A stretch of DNA of 5,057 nucleotides from Pseudomonadota bacterium (GTDB lineage Bacteria; Desulfobacterota; Desulfobacteria; Desulfobacterales; RPRI01). The notes beneath the pieces are model-generated. The model was not told where the DNA came from. It saw nothing but the letters and a program-made list of their open reading frames with translations, and made no database searches. The stretch is taken from NCBI GenBank assembly GCA_018819005.1, contig JAHJQU010000283.1, positions 1 to 5,057 of the forward strand, given 5' to 3'. Both the position numbers and the translations under genes were made by a program. Shown here piece after piece: positions 1-5,057 of the stretch (its first letter is position 1; every line of letters begins with the position of its first letter).

Positions 1-31
1 CTTCAATAATGCTTTGAATTATGTCTCTCAT
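1..31 (-). CDS. Start of an unidentified downstream gene, truncated by the left window edge
   Basis: Only the first ten codons are visible, reading MRDIIQSIIE. The ATG (31-29) overlaps the TGA stop (30-28) of the upstream TPR gene in an ATGA arrangement, which usually means translational coupling inside an operon. A purine-rich GGAAAG stretch inside the last codons of the upstream gene could act as the ribosome binding site. The frame stays open to the window edge, but 31 bases are too few to identify a family. The call rests on the overlap geometry and the RBS-like sequence; it could be a chance ATG. Confidence 0.45.
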   Translation of the reverse strand, partial: MRDIIQSIIE

Positions 32-1383
32 GCTTTTTTTCTTTCCGCACGAATCTCGTTAATATACCGGCCTGATTCACAGCCAAGCTCTTCCGCTTTT
101 TCAAACTCCTTCATGGCATCACCCAAAAGACCGTGCTTGTGGTAAATTTTCCCGAGTCTTTGCCTGAAAAGCCCGTTGTCAGGAGATATTTCGACGCTCT
201 GACGGCAGAAAGAGAGGGCAATATCATGGTTTTTACCATTTTGATCATAGAGCAATCCGAGAGAAGATAATGAAGCGGCATCGTTAGGATTAATCTTTAC
301 TGCTTTCTCATACGCCTCTTCAGCTTCATCAGCCATATCTGTTGCCGTAAAAATTTCACCAAGATAAAAAAGAGCACGGCTTGATTCAGGTCTTAATTTT
401 AAAGCCTTTTCAAGATATATTCTCCCTTCTTCAGGCTTTCCCAGTTCAAGGAGAAGCTTCCCCGTCTGAAAATCTATTTCGAACAGATTTTCCCCAAGGC
501 TACCGGCTTTTAAGAAGTGTTTGAGAGCTTTCGTTTTTTTCCCCATAAGCTGGTATGAAAGGCCTGCATTATACATGGGCATTATCTCTGCCGGCGAAAG
601 TCTGATAGCCTCTTTAAATTCCTTGATGGCTTTTGAAAAATCTCCAAGAACAGCGTAGCAGACTCCAAGACTGTTATGAACATTCACATCGGTCGGATCG
701 AACAAAAGGGCGGTCCTGAACTCTTTTATAGCGCCGTTTATATCTCCGTTCTGGTAAAGCTTGTCACCACTGATATTAAGACTCACGGCATCAAAGGCTA
801 CAATACTGCCCGGACCAAAATAATCGGCATGTTCAAGCGCTTTCCGGGCATTTTCAATGATTTCATTTTTTTTGTAACTGAAAGCCGGATATGCAGCCAC
901 ACCTGATGTGACGGTTTCCTTTCCTCTCTTCTCAAGATTCACTTTTATTTTGACGGCAAGGTCTAAGCATCCTGCAGAATTTTTATCAGGAAGATAACAT
1001 CCGAACTCGAATCGGTCCAGCCGGCCCCAAAACCCATTTTCGGGTCTGCATGCATCATCAATAGTCTTTGCAACTTCACTTATTATCCTGTCTGCCCGCT
1101 CCCTGTCCTGCTCATTCACCTCGCGGTTCATATCGTCAATACGCATTATAATTGCGCTAAATACGTGGTAAGATGTAAGAAGTTTCAGGGCATGTTCTGA
1201 AAAAGCATCTCCGCTCAGCATGCCGGGAAAGAGCTTGTTTAATACGTCTCTCTCACCGCCGTCTTTCGTTTTGCCGTAATATTTACCCAATGGCCCAAGT
1301 TCGGCTTTTGACAGCAGGAATTCCTTCGAGCTGCTGCGGTTATGAAATAAAATGTTTTTATCCCGGCCTGTAGTCTGCTCCAT
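28..1383 (-). CDS. TPR-repeat protein with a degenerate N-terminal GGDEF-like domain
   Basis: This 451-residue protein has no evident signal peptide or membrane segment, so it is probably cytoplasmic. Residues about 70-200 follow the GGDEF fold pattern: a hydrophobic strand ending in RIDD (81-84), the signature region RLDRFEFG (121-128), then TSGVAAYP (159-166) and an A-rich helix with ADYFG (186-190), where active enzymes have AD.ALY.AK..G. The signature GGDEF is replaced by DRFEF at 123-127, so the catalytic glycines and metal-binding Asp are gone and cyclic-di-GMP synthesis is not expected. No clear RxxD inhibitory site is seen. From about 203 to 435 there are roughly seven TPR units with the usual GD..KAI..F..AI.L.P pattern (for example 235-266, 337-370, 371-404), a protein-interaction scaffold. 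The start has an AAGGT Shine-Dalgarno 7 bases upstream. It lies 144 bp after selA on the same strand and overlaps the next gene by 4 bases. A scaffold or sensor role is inference; the partner is unknown. Confidence 0.85.
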   Translation of the reverse strand: MEQTTGRDKNILFHNRSSSKEFLLSKAELGPLGKYYGKTKDGGERDVLNKLFPGMLSGDAFSEHALKLLTSYHVFSAIIMRIDDMNREVNEQDRERADRIISEVAKTIDDACRPENGFWGRLDRFEFGCYLPDKNSAGCLDLAVKIKVNLEKRGKETVTSGVAAYPAFSYKKNEIIENARKALEHADYFGPGSIVAFDAVSLNISGDKLYQNGDINGAIKEFRTALLFDPTDVNVHNSLGVCYAVLGDFSKAIKEFKEAIRLSPAEIMPMYNAGLSYQLMGKKTKALKHFLKAGSLGENLFEIDFQTGKLLLELGKPEEGRIYLEKALKLRPESSRALFYLGEIFTATDMADEAEEAYEKAVKINPNDAASLSSLGLLYDQNGKNHDIALSFCRQSVEISPDNGLFRQRLGKIYHKHGLLGDAMKEFEKAEELGCESGRYINEIRAERKKA

Positions 1384-1390
1384 TATTAAT

Positions 1391-1395
1391 ACCTT
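1391..1395 (-). promoter_or_regulatory. Ribosome binding site of the TPR gene
   Basis: AAGGT on the minus strand, 7 bases before the ATG at 1383. It supports that start codon for the GGDEF-like/TPR protein. Confidence 0.55.
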
Positions 1396-1426
1396 ATAGA
1401 TAGTTTAATAAAAATTCCGAAATCCC

Positions 1427-1495
1427 GTCACTCCCGTGAAAACGGGAGTCCAGAATTGGTCGAAAAAACTGGATTTCCGCTTTCGCGGAAATGAC
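1427..1495. repeat. Paired-hairpin inverted repeat (REP/MITE-like element)
   Basis: Two 27-base arms (1427-1453 and 1469-1495) are inverted copies of each other around a 15-base spacer, matching at 21 of 27 positions. Each arm is itself a hairpin with a 7-bp perfect stem and 4-base loop. The left arm is CTCCCGT-GAAA-ACGGGAG (1431-1448); the right arm, read on the minus strand, is TTTCCGC-GAAA-GCGGAAA (1491-1474). Both arms share the flanks GTCA and TCCAG. All six mismatches fall into three paired positions that keep the stem intact. The element resembles the widespread intergenic class with GTCATTCCCGC...GCGGGAATCCAG arms. It sits between selA and the TPR gene, in the likely polycistronic leader. 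It has no following T-run, so it is not a classic terminator, but it could protect or process mRNA. Confidence 0.85.
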
Positions 1496-1527
1496 ATTAA
1501 AGAGAAAATTTAGGCTATGGTCTATCA

Positions 1528-2952
1528 TTACCGTTTCGTGTCTAAAACATTGTTTAAAGCGTTTTTAACAGTAGTAAGCTCCTCTTCCTGAACTGTCCTC
1601 AAATCCATAAGAAAGCAATCATCTTCAATCCTGCCTATCACAGGCGGCGTGTTTTCGCGCATCCTCTTTTCAAGTGAGTTCGCGGAAACTCCTTCGATTT
1701 TGACCGCAATGCATTTGCTGGGAAGATCAAGAAGCGGAAGTGAGCCGCCTCCGGCTTTCGAAGATCTGTTCACAAGAGTTATGGAAAGGGCAGGATTATT
1801 TATTTTCGAAAGTAATTTATAAAGTTTGTCGGCCCGTTTTTTTATCAAGTCAAAAGGAATCGTCAGCATTCGGAGAGTAGGTATAAGATGCACCGCTTTT
1901 TCGGGATCCCTGTACAGCCTGAGCGTGCTTTCAAGGGCGGCAAGTGTAAGTTTATCGATACGAAGAGCCCTTGTGAGAGGATTTTTTTTGACGCTGTCAA
2001 CCACATCTTTCTTTCCCACAATTATTCCCGCCTGGGGACCGCCAAGCAGTTTGTCTCCGCTGAAAGTCACAACATCCGCTCCCGCGGACACCGATTCCTG
2101 AACGGTAGGCTCCTTCGAAAGGCCGTATTTTGAAAAATCAATGAAAGTTCCGCTTCCCAGATCCTCCATGACCGGAATCTGCCGCTTTGCACCGAGCTCA
2201 ACTAGCTCTTTGAGCGTCACGCTCGCGGTAAATCCGACTACGCTGTAGTTGCTGGTATGGACTTTCAGCAGCAGGGCCGTATCGTTTCCAATCGCGGCGA
2301 TGTAATCTTTGAGATGGGTTCGGTTTGTCGTGCCGACCTCTTTCAATATGGCCCCACTTTTTGCCATGACATCGGGTATCCGAAACGAGCCGCCTATTTC
2401 TACCAGCTCACCTCTTGAAACAATGACCTTTCTGTTCTTAGCGATTGTTTCGAGGCAAAGCAGAACCGCCGCCGCATTATTATTTACAACCATTGCAGCT
2501 TCGGCGCCGCTTATTTCGCACAGAATTTCTTCAACGCAACTGTATCTTGAGCCCCGTTCCCCTTTTGCAAGATCGAATTCAAGATTCGAATATCCGGTCG
2601 CAATTGCATGCATATTCCCAGCGACTTCTTCAGCAAGGACAGAGCGACCGAGGGTCGTATGAACAACAACGCCGGTTGCGTTTATCACGCTTTTCAGATT
2701 AGGTGTCATGGCTTTGCCGACAGCCGCTTTTGTTTTATCAAGAACAGGAATATCGGTTAAATCATTTTCGTCAGGACACTGATCACCTCTCAATATGCCG
2801 GCCCTCAAATCTTCAACAACCTTTCTTGCCGCCTGAAGAAGAACCGACCTGGGAATTTTTTCAAAGGAGGGCTCTGCTTTTGAAAGTTCAAGAATATGGT
2901 CTATGCCGGGAAGCATTCGCAAAAGAGCCTGCTGTTTTTCATTCAATTCCAT
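1528..2952 (-). CDS. selA: L-seryl-tRNA(Sec) selenium transferase
   Basis: SelA is a PLP enzyme that converts Ser-tRNA(Sec) to Sec-tRNA(Sec) using selenophosphate, the bacterial route to selenocysteine. The 474-residue length is normal for the family. Visible signatures are an N-terminal helical region LRMLPGIDHILELSK (11-25) typical of the tRNA-binding domain, SVINATGVVVHTTLGRS (88-104), YSNLEFDL (121-128), VNNNAAAVLL (156-165), SRGELVEIGGSFRIP (179-193), the glycine-rich EVGTTNRT (205-212), EDLGSG (263-268) and the PLP-lysine segment TFSGDKLLGGPQAG (296-309) with Lys301. The C-terminal segment PPVIGRIEDD (436-445) is also typical. An in-frame TAA lies a few codons upstream within the repeat array, and no other start codon intervenes, so the ATG at 2952 is well fixed, though it lacks a recognisable Shine-Dalgarno. 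selB and the tRNA(Sec) gene are not in this window. Genes for selenoproteins are expected elsewhere in the genome. Confidence 0.97.
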   Translation of the reverse strand: MELNEKQQALLRMLPGIDHILELSKAEPSFEKIPRSVLLQAARKVVEDLRAGILRGDQCPDENDLTDIPVLDKTKAAVGKAMTPNLKSVINATGVVVHTTLGRSVLAEEVAGNMHAIATGYSNLEFDLAKGERGSRYSCVEEILCEISGAEAAMVVNNNAAAVLLCLETIAKNRKVIVSRGELVEIGGSFRIPDVMAKSGAILKEVGTTNRTHLKDYIAAIGNDTALLLKVHTSNYSVVGFTASVTLKELVELGAKRQIPVMEDLGSGTFIDFSKYGLSKEPTVQESVSAGADVVTFSGDKLLGGPQAGIIVGKKDVVDSVKKNPLTRALRIDKLTLAALESTLRLYRDPEKAVHLIPTLRMLTIPFDLIKKRADKLYKLLSKINNPALSITLVNRSSKAGGGSLPLLDLPSKCIAVKIEGVSANSLEKRMRENTPPVIGRIEDDCFLMDLRTVQEEELTTVKNALNNVLDTKR

Positions 2953-2963
2953 ATAGATAAGTT

Positions 2964-2998
2964 GGTTTCTGGTTTATGGTTTCTGGTTTATGGTTTCT
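2964..2998. repeat. Heptamer tandem array, five units
   Basis: Five perfect 7-bp units alternate GGTTTCT and GGTTTAT (three of the first, two of the second), which is the same as 2.5 copies of the 14-mer GGTTTCTGGTTTAT. The array ends 11 bp before the selA start codon. On the selA coding strand it is an A/C-rich leader (AGAAACC/ATAAACC) that occupies the usual Shine-Dalgarno zone. Such simple arrays can change copy number by slippage. Confidence 0.9.
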
Positions 2999-3037
2999 CA
3001 ACCGCTTGACCCCTTGACCCCTTGAATCCTCGAATCC
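2998..3037. repeat. Octamer tandem array next to the heptamer array
   Basis: Four clear 8-bp units follow one another from 3006: TTGACCCC, TTGACCCC, TTGAATCC, TCGAATCC. A more diverged fifth unit, TCAACCGC (2998-3005, 5 of 8 matches), precedes them and abuts the heptamer array. I associate similar degenerate TTGA..CC arrays with intergenic regions of sulfate-reducing deltaproteobacteria, but that is recollection, not a search. Confidence 0.75.
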
Positions 3038-3102
3038 TTAGATTATCTTTTTCCATATCATTTTAAACTTAATTAATTCAACATATTTCTTAATATTTAC
3101 TC

Positions 3103-3250
3103 ATAAAGATTTTTAGACAGGATGAACAGGATTTTGCCTGTCCGGATGCCGGACAGGCAATAAGCCATCGCCTGCGGCGAGGGAAACGAGGGGTTAGAGT
3201 CTGATCACTGACAACTGATAATATCCTGTCAGATAAGTTTTTATCTTCAT
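3103..3250. mobile_element. Candidate MITE-like element with nested palindromes, non-coding
   Basis: About 148 bp is bounded by imperfect inverted ends. ATAAAGAT (3103-3110) faces ATCTTCAT (3243-3250), 7 of 8 matching as inverted repeats, and inside these GACAGGAT (3116-3123) faces ATCCTGTC (3223-3230), a perfect 8-bp match. The spacing between the two blocks is 5 bp on the left and 12 bp on the right. Within it lie a 9-bp direct repeat (GACAGGATG/AACAGGATT, 3116-3133), a 12-bp-stem palindrome (3134-3160) and a short hairpin TCGCC-TGC-GGCGA (3168-3180). No transposase or ORF is present, so any movement would need help in trans. It could equally be an assembly of independent small repeats; no target-site duplication was established. 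Confidence 0.45.
3134..3160. repeat. Perfect palindrome, 12-bp stem with 3-base loop
   Basis: TTGCCTGTCCGG (3134-3145), loop ATG (3146-3148), then CCGGACAGGCAA (3149-3160), with no mismatches. It is GC-rich against AT-rich surroundings and shares the GACAGG core with the outer inverted repeats of the enclosing element. It lacks a T-run on either side long enough for a standard intrinsic terminator, although TTTT (3132-3135) precedes the stem, overlapping its first two bases. Confidence 0.9.
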
Positions 3251-3304
3251 GAAAAGCTTATTATGTGGTATATGCCTGAAAAATCGGTTTATGATTTGTG
3301 TAAC

Positions 3305-3333
3305 AGGCTGAAGGCTATCGGTAACTTCAGCCT
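3305..3333. promoter_or_regulatory. Hairpin in the probable rfbB leader
   Basis: AGGCTGAAG (3305-3313) pairs perfectly with CTTCAGCCT (3325-3333), a 9-bp stem around an 11-base loop, ending 42 bases before the rfbB start codon. No T-run follows, so it is not a clear terminator. It could be a leader structure, an mRNA-stability element or another dispersed repeat; a regulatory role is inference. Confidence 0.5.
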
Positions 3334-3363
3334 TCGGTCTTCGATCTTCACAGCTTTCAGTAT

Positions 3364-3369
3364 AAGGAA
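3364..3369 (+). promoter_or_regulatory. Ribosome binding site of rfbB
   Basis: AAGGAA lies 6 bases before the ATG at 3376 (7 counted from the AAGGA core). This strong Shine-Dalgarno fixes the rfbB start; the nearby ATG at 3369 is out of frame. Confidence 0.8.
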
Positions 3370-3375
3370 TGATCC

Positions 3376-4434
3376 ATGAAAAACATACTTGTCACAGGCG
3401 GCTGCGGGTTCATCGGGTCAAATTTCATTCGGTATCTGTTAACTGAAACAGATTTCGACGGGCGCATTATAAATGCAGACAAACTTACTTACGCGGGGAA
3501 CATTGAAAATCTTGCCGGAATTGAAGAGGCTTTCCCGGGCCGATATTATTTCAGCAGAACCGATATATGCGACCTTATGGAGATGTCGGCAATATCCGAA
3601 ATGTATGAAATTGACACCATATGCCATTTTGCAGCCGAGTCACACGTTGACCGTTCAATTGCAAAACCCTCGGATTTTATCCATGCGAACATTGTCGGCA
3701 CCTTCTGCCTCCTTGAACTTGCAAGGCTGCACAGCAACAGGATAGCCCTTTTTCACCATGTGAGCACAGATGAGGTTTTCGGCTCTCTCGGCAAGGCCGG
3801 ATTCTTTACCGAAAACACACCATATAATCCAAGCAGCCCTTACTCGGCCTCAAAGGCCGCCGCAGACCACCTCGTAAGATCATACGCGATTACCTACGCC
3901 ATTCCTGTGACAATCTCGAACTGTTCAAATAACTACGGACCTTACCAGTTTCCTGAAAAGCTGATCCCTCTCATGATTTTAAACTCTATTGAAAACAAGC
4001 CTCTTCCGGTTTACGGAGAAGGAGCAAACGTACGCGATTGGCTGTATGTAAAAGATCACTGCAAGGCAATATGGGAGATAATGAAAAAGGGTCGCCGGGG
4101 TGAAACATATAATATCGGAGGCGGGTGTGAAAAAGTGAATATCGAAGTGGTCGGAATCATCTGCGACCTTGTTGACAAAATACTTCCCGGGACAAACGGA
4201 AACCCCCGGAAAAGCCTGATAACCTTTGTAAAAGACAGGCCGGGCCACGACTTCAGGTATGCCATGGATTTCGGAAAGATGAAAAAGGAGCTGGGATGGA
4301 CGCCTTCTGAAACATTTGAAACCGGAATCAAAGAGACCATCTGCTGGTATATTGAAAACCGGGAATGGGTGGAACGGGTAAAAAGCGGTGAATATATGGA
4401 CTGGATGAAACAACAGTATGAAAACCGGCAATAA
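3376..4434 (+). CDS. rfbB: dTDP-glucose 4,6-dehydratase
   Basis: RfbB (RmlB) is a cytoplasmic NAD-dependent enzyme of the extended SDR family. It converts dTDP-glucose to dTDP-4-keto-6-deoxyglucose, the second step toward dTDP-L-rhamnose and the branch point to other deoxysugars of LPS O-antigen or exopolysaccharide. The 352 residues match the family length. The Rossmann motif is GGCGFIG (8-14, giving GxxGxxG), followed by HFAAESHVDRSI (84-95), the catalytic STDEVFG (130-136) with the Asp132-Glu133 dehydration pair, and YSASK (156-160) with Tyr156 and Lys160. Further family marks are SNNYGPYQFPEKLIP (184-198), VYGEGANVRDW (212-222), YNIGGG (245-250) and DRPGHDFRYA (287-296). It has a strong RBS. 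The rfbA, rfbC and rfbD genes, usual neighbours, are not visible; instead pyrF follows after 18 bp. This identification is very secure, though a paralogous nucleotide-sugar dehydratase is a remote alternative. Confidence 0.96.
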   Translation: MKNILVTGGCGFIGSNFIRYLLTETDFDGRIINADKLTYAGNIENLAGIEEAFPGRYYFSRTDICDLMEMSAISEMYEIDTICHFAAESHVDRSIAKPSDFIHANIVGTFCLLELARLHSNRIALFHHVSTDEVFGSLGKAGFFTENTPYNPSSPYSASKAAADHLVRSYAITYAIPVTISNCSNNYGPYQFPEKLIPLMILNSIENKPLPVYGEGANVRDWLYVKDHCKAIWEIMKKGRRGETYNIGGGCEKVNIEVVGIICDLVDKILPGTNGNPRKSLITFVKDRPGHDFRYAMDFGKMKKELGWTPSETFETGIKETICWYIENREWVERVKSGEYMDWMKQQYENRQ

Positions 4435-4440
4435 CTTTAT

Positions 4441-4444
4441 GGAG
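4441..4444 (+). promoter_or_regulatory. Ribosome binding site of pyrF
   Basis: GGAG lies 8 bases before the ATG at 4453, within the 18-bp gap after the rfbB stop codon. It supports this pyrF start and co-transcription with rfbB. Confidence 0.7.
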
Positions 4445-4452
4445 AACTGAAT

Positions 4453-5057
4453 ATGAAGCGTGCAAAGGATTATATTATATTTTCACTCGATGTTTCTTCT
4501 GCGGGAGAGGCCAGACATTATATCAGTCTTCTTTCAGAACATGTTGGTATGTTCAAGGTGGGGCTTGAACTTTTCATCCGATCGGGACCTGAAGTAATAA
4601 AAATGATAAAAGATATGAGCCAGGCCGGGATTTTCCTTGACCTTAAACTTCATGATATCCCTGCAACCGTAAGGCGGGCCATGGCAAGCATCGCTGAACT
4701 GGGAGTAAATCTGACAACGATTCACTGCGGAGAAACAAGAGAAATGCTTAAAGCAGCCGTTATCGGCAGCAGCGGTGAGGTTGGAGTTCTCGGAGTAACC
4801 CTGTTAACGAGCATATCGGCCTATGACATTCAAAAAGCCGGGTTCGAAGATCAGTACTCCGCCGACATTTCAAGGCTTGTTATGAAAAAAGCCCAAATGG
4901 CAAAGGATGAGGGCTGTACAGGAGTTGTCTGTTCAGGTCTTGAAGTAAAGATGATAAAGAATGCCTTCGGGAAGGAATTCCTTGCCGTTACACCCGGCAT
5001 AAGACCTGCCTGGACTCTGGCCGAAAAGGACGACCAGAAGCGCGTAACAACACCCGC
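4453..5057 (+). CDS. pyrF: Orotidine 5'-phosphate decarboxylase, 3' end cut by the window edge
   Basis: PyrF catalyses the last step of de novo UMP synthesis, decarboxylating OMP in the cytoplasm. The window holds 201 complete codons plus two bases; a full protein of roughly 240 residues is expected, so the last part, including the C-terminal GRPI-type phosphate-binding loop, is missing. The (beta/alpha)8-barrel signatures are present: SLDVS with Asp13 (11-15), FKVGLELF with Lys35 (34-41), and the catalytic FLDLKLHDIP (61-70) with Asp63, Lys65 and Asp68, which complete the charged active-site network. VTPGIRP (179-185) is the conserved loop after strand 7, and the end QKRVTTP matches the usual QKR..TP segment. 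One oddity is IHCGETREML at 90-99, where many homologues have a VHA.GG..M sequence. It starts 18 bp after rfbB with its own Shine-Dalgarno, so it is probably the second gene of an rfbB-pyrF operon. Confidence 0.95.
   Translation, partial: MKRAKDYIIFSLDVSSAGEARHYISLLSEHVGMFKVGLELFIRSGPEVIKMIKDMSQAGIFLDLKLHDIPATVRRAMASIAELGVNLTTIHCGETREMLKAAVIGSSGEVGVLGVTLLTSISAYDIQKAGFEDQYSADISRLVMKKAQMAKDEGCTGVVCSGLEVKMIKNAFGKEFLAVTPGIRPAWTLAEKDDQKRVTTP

Larger units (their letters stand above)
2953..3375. other. Divergent intergenic region (423 bp) between selA and rfbB
   Basis: This gap must hold promoters for both gene groups, since they are transcribed away from each other. From left to right it contains a heptamer array (2964-2998), an octamer array (about 2998-3037), an AT-rich stretch (about 3041-3115) that is the most likely place for promoters, a MITE-like element with nested palindromes (3103-3250), an AT-rich stretch (about 3236-3300), a hairpin (3305-3333) and the rfbB ribosome binding site. 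I see no convincing ORF, tRNA or known riboswitch in it. No -35/-10 pair was good enough to annotate. Confidence 0.8.

Noticed and set aside
1427..1495. Intrinsic terminator of selA
   Set aside because: Both stems are only 7 bp and neither is followed by a T-run in the direction of selA transcription; the paired-arm architecture fits a repeat element better.
1826..2702. Several open frames on the plus strand opposite selA (for example 1826-2101, 2309-2662)
   Set aside because: They lie wholly opposite a strongly conserved gene, have no recognisable domains, and have compositions expected of antisense shadows.
1528..2952. Selenocysteine-coding UGA or SECIS element near selA
   Set aside because: None of the genes contains an in-frame UGA, and I saw no SECIS-like hairpin placed after a UGA codon.
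2964..3037. Possible CRISPR array
   Set aside because: The units are 7 and 8 bp long with no unique spacers, and no cas genes are nearby; these are simple tandem repeats.
3041..3115. Sigma-70 promoter for selA in the AT-rich stretch (a TTGAAT-like -35 on the minus strand)
   Set aside because: At 16-17 bp spacing the only -10 candidates (GATATG/ATATGG) match the consensus poorly, so I did not annotate a promoter although one probably lies in this area.
3103..3375. Riboswitch or small structured RNA gene upstream of rfbB
   Set aside because: The hairpins do not match any riboswitch core I can recognise, and the palindromes look like dispersed repeats.
3979..4431. A 150-codon minus-strand open frame opposite rfbB
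   Set aside because: It is antisense to conserved RfbB motifs, and its translation shows no family features; it is a shadow frame.

Overview
The window looks like ordinary chromosomal DNA from a Gram-negative anaerobe. The best guess is a Desulfobacterales-type (deltaproteobacterial, Thermodesulfobacteriota) genome. That guess rests on moderate GC content, a bacterial selA gene, and intergenic gaps full of short palindromes and tandem repeats of the kind I associate with those genomes. It is an inference; no rRNA or other phylogenetic marker is present.

Layout. Two gene groups point away from each other across a 423-bp repeat-rich gap (2953-3375). Leftward (minus strand) are selA (2952 to 1528), a 144-bp spacer holding a paired-hairpin element, a protein with a degenerate GGDEF-like domain plus TPR repeats (1383 to 28), and the first ten codons of another gene that overlaps it by ATGA and runs off the left edge. 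Rightward (plus strand) are rfbB, dTDP-glucose 4,6-dehydratase (3376-4434), and 18 bp later pyrF, orotidine 5'-phosphate decarboxylase (4453 to beyond the right edge).

Function. SelA converts Ser-tRNA(Sec) to Sec-tRNA(Sec), so the host very probably makes selenoproteins. The TPR protein is probably a non-enzymatic scaffold or sensor, because its GGDEF signature is destroyed. RfbB makes the 4-keto-6-deoxy sugar nucleotide that feeds dTDP-rhamnose and related surface sugars. PyrF makes UMP. The two right-hand genes look co-transcribed but share no direct pathway step beyond pyrimidine nucleotide supply.

The protein-coding genes are conventional, and I found no convincing new multi-gene system. 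The most notable non-coding signals are a paired hairpin at 1427-1495 whose arms differ only by three stem-preserving base-pair changes, a heptamer array that ends 11 bp before selA where a Shine-Dalgarno would be expected, an adjoining octamer array, and a MITE-like element with nested palindromes at 3103-3250.
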